Below, one piece after another: positions 53,276 to 61,263 of a stretch of 64,000 nucleotides of DNA. Below the pieces are notes generated by a model. It was not told where the DNA came from. It saw only the letters and a list, made by a program, of their open reading frames with translations, and made no database searches. Source of the DNA: Persicimonas caeni (lineage in GTDB: Bacteria > Myxococcota_A > Bradymonadia > Bradymonadales > Bradymonadaceae); the NCBI RefSeq assembly GCF_006517175.1, contig NZ_CP041186.1:3871074-3935073 (forward strand). Direction: 5' to 3'. Both the position numbers and the translations under genes were made by a program. Position 1 is the first letter of the stretch; the number at the start of each line of letters is the position of its first letter.

Positions 53276-56200
53276 GTGAAGAAGAGATATTTACGGCGGA
53301 TTTGTATTGCCTTGGCTTTGGCACAAGCCGCCGCGTTTGGCGCAGCTTGTAGCGACGATGGCACCGGCGGGACCGGGGTCAATAACGGCACCTTGGAGCC
53401 GGGAACCGAGCTTGTGACCTTGGGTGAGGTGAGCGGGACGACCAGTGAGATGGGCGGCCAGGCCAGCTTCGATGTGGTGCTGGCCGTACAGCCCACGGCC
53501 GATGTCGTCATAAGCCTCGCCTCGAATGATCCCGAGGAGGGCCAGGCCGACGTCTCCTCGCTCACCTTCACTCCGGAAAACTGGGACGCGCCGCAGACGG
53601 TTACGGTGACCGGCCAAGACGACGATGTGGCCGACGGCGACCAGACCTACGCGATCGTGGTCGAGTCGCTCGAGACCGACGACAGCCGCTTCGACATCTT
53701 CGAGAAGGTCGAGATCGAGCTGACCAACGTAGACGACGAGACGGCAGGCTTCACGGTCACCGACCCCGACGGCGACACCACCGAGGCCGGTGGACAGGCG
53801 AGCTTCACGGTCGTCTTGAACTCGCAGCCGACTGCCGACGTGACGCTGGAGCTCGCGTCGAGCAATCCTGAAGAAGGCACGATCGATAAGTCGACGCTGA
53901 CCTTCACCGCGGATAACTGGAACGCCCCGCAGACGGTCACCGCCACCGGCCAAGACGATGACGTCGCCGACGGAAACCAGCTCTACGAGGTGGTCTTCGG
54001 CGAGACGACCAGCGACGATGAAGAGTACGCAGCCATCGCGCCGGACGCCGTCGAGCTGACCAACGTCGACGACGAGACGGCCGGCTTCACCGTCAGCGAC
54101 CCCACAGGTGACACCACCGAGGCAGGCGAGCAGGCGAGCTTTACGGTCGTCTTGAACTCGCAGCCGACCGCCGACGTGACGCTGACCCTCGGGTCGAGCG
54201 ACCCCGACGAGGGCACAGTCGACGTCTCTTCGCTGACGTTTACGCCGGACAACTGGAACGCCCCGCAGACGGTCACCGCGACCGGCCAGGACGATGACGT
54301 CGCCGACGGAAACCAGCTCTATGAGGTGGTCTTTAGCGAGACGATCAGTGATGACGCCGACTACGCGGCGATCGTGCCCGACAGCGTCGAGCTGACCAAC
54401 GTCGACGACGAGACGCCCGGGATTTCGGTGAATCAGGTCAGCAGCTCCACCAGTGAAGCCGGCGGCCAGGCCACGTTCACCGTGGTGCTCAACTCCAAGC
54501 CGTTCGACGACGTCACGGTCAACTTCGACACCAGTGACGCCGGCGAGGGCACGGTCGACCAGACCAGCCTGACGTTCACCGACCAGAACTGGAACGCCCC
54601 GCAGACGGTCACGTTGACCGGTCAAGACGACGACTATGCCGACGGCGACCAGCCGTACAACGTGGTCTTCTCGGCCACGACGAGCAACGACGCGGCTTAC
54701 GCAGCGATCACCCCGCAGAACGTGGCGGTGACCAACACCGACGACGACTCGGCGGGCATCACCGTCAGCCCGATCAGCGGCAACACCACCGAAGCCGGCG
54801 GCCAGGCCACGTTCACCGTGGTGCTCAACTCCGAGCCCTTCGACGACGTCACCGTCAACTTCGGCTCGTACAACACCCGTGAAGGCACGGTCGGCCAGTC
54901 CAGCCTGACGTTCACCGACCAGAACTGGAACGCGCCGCAGACAGTCACCGTCACCGGCCAGGACGACGACGTGGCCGACGGCGACCAGCCATATGTGATT
55001 GCATTCGCGGCGACGACGAGCACCGACGCGGCCTACGCGGCGATCACCCCGCAGAGCGTGGCGGTGACCAACACCGACGACGACTCGGCGGGCATCACCG
55101 TCAGCCCGATCAGCGGCAATACCAGCGAGTCCGGCGGCCAGGCCACATTCACCGTGGTGCTCAACTCCGAGCCGTTCGACGACGTCACCGTCAGCTTCGA
55201 TTCGAGCGACACAGGCGAGGGTACGGTCGGCCAGTCCAGCCTGACCTTCACGGACCAGAACTGGAACGCGCCGCAGACGGTCACGTTGACCGGCCAGAAC
55301 GACGACTACGCCGACGGCGACCAGCCGTACAATGTGGTCTTCTCGGCCACGACGAGCAACGACGCGGCCTATGCGGCGATCACCCCGCAGAACGTGGCGG
55401 TGACCAACACCGACGACGACTCGGCGGGTATTTCGGTCACCGTGGTGGACGCTAGCTCCGACGAGGCCGGCGCGCTGGCTGAATTTATGGTCGTGCTCAA
55501 CTCGCGCCCGTTCGACGACGTCACCGTCAACTTCGACTCGAGCGATACCAGCGAGGGCATCGTCTCGCGGACGAGCTTGACGTTCACCGACCAGAACTGG
55601 AACGCCCCCCAGACGGTCACCGTGGCCGGACAAGATGATAACTTGGATGACGGCGACCAGCCCTACAACGTGGTCTTCTCGGCCACGACGAGCAACGACG
55701 CGGCCTATGCGGCGATCACCCCGCAAAATGTGGCGTTGACGAACACCGATGATGACTCCGCTGGCGTAACGGTCAGCATCAGCGCCGCGACGAGCACCGA
55801 AGACGGCGGCGCGGCGACCTTCTCGGTCGTGCTCAACTCCGAGCCGTTCGACGATGTGACCTTCAACTTCGCCACCAGCGATGCTACCGAGGGTGTGCCG
55901 ACCGCCAACAGCCTGACGTTCACCTCGGCAAACTGGAACGCGCCGCAAAATATCGTCGTCCAGGGCCAGGACGACGACTTGGCCGACGGCGACCAGCCGT
56001 ACGCCATCACGTTCGGGGCGACGACGAGCAACGACGCGGCTTACGCGGCGATCTCGCCCCAAAATGTGTCGCTGACGAATACCGACAACGATACCGCTGG
56101 TATCGAGGTGAGTGCGATATCGGGTGACACGACCGAGGCGGGGGGCCAGGCCACGTTCACCGTGGTGCTTCGCTCGCAGCCCTTCGATGACGTGACCGTC

Positions 56201-57046
56201 AACTTCGGCTCCACCGACCCGGGCGAGGGTCAGGTGGGCACGTCGAGCTTGACCTTCACCGACGCCAACTGGAGCACCCCTCAGGTCGTGACCGTGACGG
56301 GTCAAGACGACTTCGTCGCTGACGGCGCTCAACCGTATGCGATCACATTCAGCGCGACGACGAGCAGTGACGCGGCTTACGCGGCGATCACTCCGGCGAA
56401 TGTGTCGGTGACCAACACCGACGACGACACCGCCGGCATCTCCGTTACCCCGCTGACGGGCAACACTTCCGAGGCTGGCGGGCAAGCTACTTTCGACGTC
56501 GTACTCAACTCCGAGCCCACCGGCGACGTCACGCTGACCTACGCGGTCAGCGACAGCAGCGAAGGAAGTGTCTCGCCTGCGTCGTTGACGTTCACCCCCG
56601 CCAATTGGAATACCCCCCAGACCATTCAGGTCACCGGTGTGGACGACAACCTGTCAGACGGCAACCAGTCTTACACGCTCGACTTCAACGCCTCGTCGAG
56701 CACGGATGGTAACTACGACGGCCTCGTGCCGGCCCAACGGTCCCTCAGCAATGTCGATAATGAGGTAGCGGTGGGGACCACCGGCACGACTGGACGCATC
56801 TCGGGAGCTGAGTGGATTGTCTGTCGCGCCGATAGCAGCACAGCCTGGGTCGCGGCGAATAGTGGAGGCGTGTACAACCCGACCGTCGCCTGCCAATCGT
56901 TGGGATATTCAGGCGCCGACGCATGGGGGGGAACTTGCGGCACCGTGTGCGGTTATTGCGGCCAACAGGGCAACGAGTATTACGACGGCGGTGGCGGTGA
57001 CGCCACTTACCTGACCTTCACCGTCCATTGGAGGTGCACACAATAA
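53276..57046 (+). CDS. giant Calx-beta-like repeat lipoprotein, second paralogue
   Basis: About 1256 residues from GTG 53276 after AGGTGAG; the ATG at 53219 is upstream of a stop-free but unconserved leader. Signal ICIALALAQAAAFGAAC then SDDGTGG, a lipoprotein. The signal region is a clear relative of the first gene (RRxxLxRxCxxxALxQAAAF). The body is ten 112-residue repeats of the same family; repeats 1-3 resemble the first repeats of the 45185 gene. The C-terminal domain is different but again Cys-rich (VCRADSSTAW ... CQSLGYSGADAWGGTCGTVCGYCGQQGNEYY). Probably a surface adhesin with another binding specificity. AT-rich DNA (AAAAAATTGATTTTTT, 53214-53229) just upstream may hold its promoter. 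Confidence 0.92.
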   Translation: MKKRYLRRICIALALAQAAAFGAACSDDGTGGTGVNNGTLEPGTELVTLGEVSGTTSEMGGQASFDVVLAVQPTADVVISLASNDPEEGQADVSSLTFTPENWDAPQTVTVTGQDDDVADGDQTYAIVVESLETDDSRFDIFEKVEIELTNVDDETAGFTVTDPDGDTTEAGGQASFTVVLNSQPTADVTLELASSNPEEGTIDKSTLTFTADNWNAPQTVTATGQDDDVADGNQLYEVVFGETTSDDEEYAAIAPDAVELTNVDDETAGFTVSDPTGDTTEAGEQASFTVVLNSQPTADVTLTLGSSDPDEGTVDVSSLTFTPDNWNAPQTVTATGQDDDVADGNQLYEVVFSETISDDADYAAIVPDSVELTNVDDETPGISVNQVSSSTSEAGGQATFTVVLNSKPFDDVTVNFDTSDAGEGTVDQTSLTFTDQNWNAPQTVTLTGQDDDYADGDQPYNVVFSATTSNDAAYAAITPQNVAVTNTDDDSAGITVSPISGNTTEAGGQATFTVVLNSEPFDDVTVNFGSYNTREGTVGQSSLTFTDQNWNAPQTVTVTGQDDDVADGDQPYVIAFAATTSTDAAYAAITPQSVAVTNTDDDSAGITVSPISGNTSESGGQATFTVVLNSEPFDDVTVSFDSSDTGEGTVGQSSLTFTDQNWNAPQTVTLTGQNDDYADGDQPYNVVFSATTSNDAAYAAITPQNVAVTNTDDDSAGISVTVVDASSDEAGALAEFMVVLNSRPFDDVTVNFDSSDTSEGIVSRTSLTFTDQNWNAPQTVTVAGQDDNLDDGDQPYNVVFSATTSNDAAYAAITPQNVALTNTDDDSAGVTVSISAATSTEDGGAATFSVVLNSEPFDDVTFNFATSDATEGVPTANSLTFTSANWNAPQNIVVQGQDDDLADGDQPYAITFGATTSNDAAYAAISPQNVSLTNTDNDTAGIEVSAISGDTTEAGGQATFTVVLRSQPFDDVTVNFGSTDPGEGQVGTSSLTFTDANWSTPQVVTVTGQDDFVADGAQPYAITFSATTSSDAAYAAITPANVSVTNTDDDTAGISVTPLTGNTSEAGGQATFDVVLNSEPTGDVTLTYAVSDSSEGSVSPASLTFTPANWNTPQTIQVTGVDDNLSDGNQSYTLDFNASSSTDGNYDGLVPAQRSLSNVDNEVAVGTTGTTGRISGAEWIVCRADSSTAWVAANSGGVYNPTVACQSLGYSGADAWGGTCGTVCGYCGQQGNEYYDGGGGDATYLTFTVHWRCTQ
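53411..56770 (+). repeat. 10 tandem 336-bp repeats in the second giant gene
   Basis: Same 336-bp period and the same phrase set as 45310-51021, e.g. TTCACCGACCAGAACTGGAA. Middle repeats share long identical stretches with those of the first gene, so the two loci can recombine. Limits are approximate. Confidence 0.88.
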
Positions 57047-57082
57047 GCGCTGCGCGCGTTCATAGGACGCTGTGACAGAGCG

Positions 57083-57113
57083 GCCGCCCGGTTTTTGCCG
57101 GGCGGCTTTTTTT
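57083..57113 (+). terminator. intrinsic terminator of the second giant gene
   Basis: GCCGCCCGG at 57083-57091 and CCGGGCGGC at 57098-57106, with loop TTTTTG, then seven T. It starts 37 bp after the stop. Same core as the terminator at 51351. Confidence 0.92.
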
Positions 57114-57259
57114 GTGCGCCGCTCCGGAGATTATCGAAAGTCTGTCAGCTTGCCCCAAAACCCACGGACCCGGCCAAAGGCCCGCCTTGCCACACTACCC
57201 AACCTGCACTAACCTGCGCGGCGTCCGCTTCCACGAAAACCGTGACCACGACGCTAATT

Positions 57260-58159
57260 ATGTCAGATACTTACCAAACGCCGCGCGTGCCGCCGATCGA
57301 CCAGGTCGGAATCGAGGAGCGCGCGGGTCGCTTCAAGACGCGCAGCATCAAGAAGGCGGCCAAGAAGGCCGGCCTGAACTTGGCCATCACGATGGTCGAT
57401 TTGACCACGCTGGCCGGCATGGACACCCCCGGCAAAGTGCGCATGTTGTGCCGCAAAGCGCGGCTGCCCAGCCAGACGCTGGACACCCCGAAGGTCGCCG
57501 CCGTCTGTGTCTACCCGAGCATGGTGCCGATCGCCGTCGAGGAGCTCGAGGGCACCGGCATCAATATCGCGTCGGTCGCCACCTACTTTCCCAGCGGCCA
57601 GTCCTCGCTCGAGGGGCGCCTCGCCGACACCAGAGAGGCCGTCGAGGCGGGCGCCAACGAGATCGACATGGTCATCAACCGCGGCGCGTTTTTGGCCGGC
57701 GAGTACGTGCGGGTCTTTGATGAGATCTGCGCGGTGCGAGAGGCCTGCGGCGACGCCCACCTCAAGGTGATCTTGGAGACCGGCGAGCTCGAGACCTACG
57801 ACAACGTGCGTCTGGCCAGCCAGATCGCCATCGACGCCGGGGCGCATTTCATCAAGACGTCGACCGGCAAGGTCAAGCCGGCGGCGACGATGCCCGTGAC
57901 GCTCGTCATGCTGCAGACCATCCGCGACCACTTCTTGAAGACCGGCGAGATGGTCGGCATGAAGCCGGCCGGCGGCATCCGCGACGCCAAGCTCGCCCTT
58001 CGTTACCTGGCGATGGTCAAAGAGACGCTGGGCGACGCCTGGCTGTCGAACGAATGGTTCCGCTTTGGCGCCTCGTCGCTCCTGAATGACCTGCTCATGC
58101 AGCTCGAGAAGCTCGAGAGCGGTCGCTATCACTCCAGCCGTTACCTGAGCATCAGCTAA
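57260..58159 (+). CDS. deoC: deoxyribose-phosphate aldolase
   Basis: 299 residues from ATG 57260; the longer frame to 57095 has no start support. The Schiff-base Lys199 is in FIKTSTGKVKP, and GMKPAGGIRDA carries the second conserved Lys. It is longer than E. coli DeoC by 40 residues, mainly at the N-terminus (QVGIEERAGRFKTRSIKKAAKKAGL), a form found in deltaproteobacteria and actinobacteria with adjacent aldehyde dehydrogenases. DERA converts 2-deoxyribose 5-phosphate to acetaldehyde and glyceraldehyde 3-phosphate, and can also run in reverse. The downstream ALDH pair would deal with the acetaldehyde. A post-stop hairpin element lies between deoC and the ALDH. Confidence 0.93.
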   Translation: MSDTYQTPRVPPIDQVGIEERAGRFKTRSIKKAAKKAGLNLAITMVDLTTLAGMDTPGKVRMLCRKARLPSQTLDTPKVAAVCVYPSMVPIAVEELEGTGINIASVATYFPSGQSSLEGRLADTREAVEAGANEIDMVINRGAFLAGEYVRVFDEICAVREACGDAHLKVILETGELETYDNVRLASQIAIDAGAHFIKTSTGKVKPAATMPVTLVMLQTIRDHFLKTGEMVGMKPAGGIRDAKLALRYLAMVKETLGDAWLSNEWFRFGASSLLNDLLMQLEKLESGRYHSSRYLSIS

Positions 58160-58160
58160 A

Positions 58161-58300
58161 GGCAGCAAAGAAGCGAAAAAGTAAGAGAGCAAAAGAGTAA
58201 AGGCTCAATAAAATTGGCCGCATCTGCTTCCTCTTCTCTTTTACTTTTTTACTTTTTTACTTTTTTACTTTTTGCTTGTTTGCTTGTTTGCTTTTTGCTC
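58161..58300. repeat. post-stop purine/pyrimidine hairpin element 3
   Basis: TAAAGGCAGCAAAGAAGCGA at the deoC end, then purine-rich AAGTAAGAGAGCAAAAGAGT, a 40-bp spacer and a pyrimidine arm (TTTTACTTTTTTACTTTTTT, TTTGCTTGTTTGCTTGTTTG) ending next to the ribosome-binding site of the aldehyde dehydrogenase. Here the element separates two genes that point the same way, so a strong structure could lower read-through or protect the deoC message. Confidence 0.82.
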
Positions 58301-58320
58301 CCAATCATCCGGAGGATGAT

Positions 58321-59796
58321 GTGAACAAACCATCCGACATGAAAGACCTGCTCTTCGGCGACATGTGGGGCTACGATCCGGCGCCGCAGGGCACCGACTT
58401 CGTCGAGCTCGACGAGCGTTACGGCCACTTCATCGACGGCGAATTCGTCATCCCCGAGGAGAGCGAGTTCTTCCCGTCGATCAACCCGGCGACCGAAGAG
58501 CCCATCGCGCAGGTGGCCGCGGCGACCGAAGAGACGGTCGACAAAGCCGTCCAAGCCGCGCGCAAGGCCTACGAGAAGTACTGGAAGAAGACCAAACCGG
58601 CCGAGCGCGCCAAGTACATCTACCGCATCGCGCGGATGATGCAGGAGAAGGCGCGCGAGCTGGCCGTCGTCGAGACGATGGACGGCGGCAAGCCCATTCG
58701 CGAGTCGCGCGACGTCGACGTGCCCCTGGCCGCGGCGCATTTCTTCCACTACGCCGGCTGGGCCGACAAGCTCGAGTACGCCTTCCCGGGCGCGCAGGTC
58801 TCGCCCATCGGCGTGGCCGGCCAGATCATCCCGTGGAACTTCCCGCTGCTCATGGCTGCCTGGAAGATCGCCCCGGCGCTGGCCACCGGCAACACGATCG
58901 TCATCAAGCCCGCCGAGACGACGCCGCTGACGGCGATGCTCCTGGCCGAGATCATCCAGGAGGCCGACCTGCCGCCGGGCGTGGTCAACTTCGTCAACGG
59001 CGCAGGCGCCACCGGCGCGGCGATCGTCAACCACGACGACGTCGACAAGATCGCCTTCACCGGCTCGACCGCCGTCGGCAAGCTCATCCAGCGCCAGCTG
59101 GCGGGCACCGACAAGCGTTTGACGCTCGAGCTGGGCGGCAAGGGCGCCAACATCATCTTCGACGACGCCCCCATCGACCAAGCCGTCGAGGGCATCGTCA
59201 ACGGCATCTTCTTCAACCAGGGCCACGTCTGCTGCGCCGGCTCGCGGCTACTCGTCCAAGAGAACATCCACGACGAGGTCATCGACAAGCTCAAGCGACG
59301 CATGTCGACGCTTCGGGTGGGCGACCCGCTCGACAAGAACACCGACATCGGCGCGATCAACTCGCTCGAGCAGCTCAACCGCATCCAGGAGCTCATCGGC
59401 GCGGGCATGGAAGAGGGCGCCCAGATGCACCAGCCCGACTGCGACGTGCCCGAGACCGGCTACTTCTTGCAGCCGACGATCTTCACCGACGTCACCCCGT
59501 CGCACCGCATCGCCCAAGAAGAAATCTTCGGGCCGGTCCTGTCGGTGCTGACCTTCCGCACCCCCGACGAGGCGATCGAGAAGGCCAACAACACCTTCTA
59601 CGGACTCGCCAACGGCATCTGGACCGACAAGGGCAGCAAGCTGTTCCGCGTGGCCGGCGCGCTCAAATCGGGCGTGGTGTGGGGCAACACCTACAACAAG
59701 TTCGACCCGGCGAGCCCGTTCGGCGGCTACAAAGAGAGCGGGTTTGGGCGTGAAGGTGGGCGGCATGGGCTCATGCCGTATTTGAAGCTTTCGTAG
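58321..59796 (+). CDS. aldehyde dehydrogenase (NAD-dependent)
   Basis: 491 residues. GTG 58321 is preferred because GGAGG ends 5-6 bases upstream; ATG 58339 (MKDLLFGDMW) is possible. Full ALDH fold. The catalytic general base is Glu270 in TLELGGKGANI, the nucleophile Cys304 in FFNQGHVCCAGSRLLV, and NAD-binding motifs are GVAGQIIPWNFPLLMAAWKIAPALA and FTGSTAVGKLI. The end (GGYKESGFGREGG) is intact. It is probably cytoplasmic, oxidising the acetaldehyde from DeoC or another small aldehyde. It is followed by a truncated relative. Confidence 0.95.
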   Translation: MNKPSDMKDLLFGDMWGYDPAPQGTDFVELDERYGHFIDGEFVIPEESEFFPSINPATEEPIAQVAAATEETVDKAVQAARKAYEKYWKKTKPAERAKYIYRIARMMQEKARELAVVETMDGGKPIRESRDVDVPLAAAHFFHYAGWADKLEYAFPGAQVSPIGVAGQIIPWNFPLLMAAWKIAPALATGNTIVIKPAETTPLTAMLLAEIIQEADLPPGVVNFVNGAGATGAAIVNHDDVDKIAFTGSTAVGKLIQRQLAGTDKRLTLELGGKGANIIFDDAPIDQAVEGIVNGIFFNQGHVCCAGSRLLVQENIHDEVIDKLKRRMSTLRVGDPLDKNTDIGAINSLEQLNRIQELIGAGMEEGAQMHQPDCDVPETGYFLQPTIFTDVTPSHRIAQEEIFGPVLSVLTFRTPDEAIEKANNTFYGLANGIWTDKGSKLFRVAGALKSGVVWGNTYNKFDPASPFGGYKESGFGREGGRHGLMPYLKLS

Positions 59797-59805
59797 GCGT
59801 TGCTT

Positions 59806-60050
59806 CAGAAAGCGAGGCGTAGCAATGCGGCGCCCCCCATCCGTCTGGCGCGGTTGCGGAAAGCGAGGCGTAGCAATGCGGCGCCCCCCATCCGCCTCGC
59901 GCTAAACTACGCGCTCGGCAACACCCGCAAGCGGGTACCCGCCCAGGGGAAGGGGTGCTGTTGCGGAAAGCTACGTGGTTCGGGCGCGCAAGGACATCCC
60001 TTCCCCTCGGGGAAGGTGCCCGTAGCGAAGCGAAGGGCGGATGGGGGGCG
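59806..60050. repeat. palindromic MITE-like element, copy 1
   Basis: Two direct copies of a left arm (AAAGCGAGGCGTAGCAATGC then GGCGCCCCCCATCCG) at 59806-59852 and 59856-59902. The right arm at 59998-60050 ends in CGAAGCGAAGGGCGGATGGG plus GGGC, the complement of the left arm. The inner part forms smaller hairpins (CCCCTCGGGG). No ORF inside. It is upstream of the truncated ALDH gene; copy 2 is just downstream of it. Confidence 0.8.
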
Positions 60051-60085
60051 ACAGAAATCATGGAGACTCAATCGGAGCTTCGAGC

Positions 60086-60964
60086 ATGACCAAGAAGAGA
60101 TTGTCGGTCCTCAAAACCTACAAACTGTACATCAACGGCAAATACCCCCGCACCGAAAGTGGGCGTTACCTGACCGTCAAAGATCACAAAGGAGGCTTCG
60201 TGGCCAATATCTGCCATGCCTCGAGAAAGGACTTTCGTGAGTCGGTCGTCGCCGCCCGCGGGGCGCTCGGCGGCTGGTCGGGCCGCACCGCCTTCAACCG
60301 CGGCCAGATCTTGTACCGCATGGCCGAGATGATGGAGACGCGCCGGCGCGACTTCGAAGCCGCGCTGGTCGACATCGCCGGCTACTCGGCCGAAGACGCC
60401 GAGGCCGAGGTCGACGCCGCCGTCGACCGCCTGGTGTGGTACGCCGGCTGGTCGGACAAGTTCACCCAGGTCTTCGGGTCGACCAACCCGGTCAGCTCGC
60501 CGCACTTCAACTTCACCACCCCCGAGCCGACAGGCGTCATCACGGTCTTCTCGCCCAAGAACGCTCCGCTGCTGGGCCTGGTCTCGGCGGTCGCGCCGGT
60601 GATCGTGGCGGGCAACACGGCGGTGCTCATCGTCGAGAACGACGCGCCCACCGTGGCCATCGACTTCGCCGAGGTGCTCAACAACAGTGATCTTCCGGGC
60701 GGGGTGATCAATATCCTGACCGGCAAGCGCGACGAACTTCTGGGCCACGTCGCCGGCCACAAGGACGTCGACGGCGTACTTTGCTTCGGGCCGACGGCCG
60801 AGCAGAAGAAAGAGATCGCCCTCGAGGCGGCCGACACGGTCAAGCGGGTCAAGTTCTACGACGACCCCGACGCCAAAGGCTGGCGCGCCGACGACCAGCA
60901 GAGCCCGTATCGCATCATGCCCTTCGTCGAGTTCAAGACGGCGTGGCATCCGATCGGGGCGTAG
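60086..60964 (+). CDS. aldehyde dehydrogenase family protein lacking the catalytic domain
   Basis: 292 residues from ATG 60086 with GGAG 10 bases upstream. It matches the N-terminal NAD-binding part of ALDH (YKLYINGKYPRTESGRYL, KDFRESVVAARGALGGWSGRTAFNRG, ITVFSPKNAPLLGLVSAVAPVIVAGNTAVL) and ends at a stop before the catalytic Glu and Cys region. PKN replaces PWN at the usual active-site Asn. The NAD-binding GSxxVG motif is replaced by LCFGPTAEQKK. Because codons are well kept and the end is clean, it may be a conserved non-catalytic partner, not decay; a similar short second ALDH next to deoC is known in some lineages. Sits between two palindromic repeat elements. Confidence 0.85.
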   Translation: MTKKRLSVLKTYKLYINGKYPRTESGRYLTVKDHKGGFVANICHASRKDFRESVVAARGALGGWSGRTAFNRGQILYRMAEMMETRRRDFEAALVDIAGYSAEDAEAEVDAAVDRLVWYAGWSDKFTQVFGSTNPVSSPHFNFTTPEPTGVITVFSPKNAPLLGLVSAVAPVIVAGNTAVLIVENDAPTVAIDFAEVLNNSDLPGGVINILTGKRDELLGHVAGHKDVDGVLCFGPTAEQKKEIALEAADTVKRVKFYDDPDAKGWRADDQQSPYRIMPFVEFKTAWHPIGA

Positions 60965-60970
60965 GTGTCT

Positions 60971-61118
60971 CAGAAAGCAAGGCGTAGCTTTTTGGCGCCC
61001 CCCATCCGCCTTGCGCGAACCGACCACGTAGCTTTTCGCAGGGTAATCCCTTACCCCTCGGGGAAGGTGCCCGTAGCGAAGCGAAGGGCGGATGGGGGGC
61101 ACCGCATTGCTACGCCTT
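60971..61118. repeat. palindromic MITE-like element, copy 2
   Basis: Left arm AAAGCAAGGCGTAGCTTTTT then GGCGCCCCCCATCCGCC (60974-61010). Right arm GGCGGATGGGGGGC followed by CGCATTGCTACGCCTT (61087-61118). Arms match the copy at 59806. Inner hairpin CCCCTCGGGG again. Start of the element is 7 bp after the stop of the truncated ALDH gene. Confidence 0.82.
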
Positions 61119-61263
61119 ACGTCTTGCAACATTGCCTTCCCTCCCCACGATCCTACGATTTTTCGTAGGCCACATACCCACAACTTGCATGGAATTTATC
61201 CGCCGCCCGTAGCGCTCAAGAACCTAGAGGCTTGCAATACGTCCCCACGCCCACGTCTGGAAA

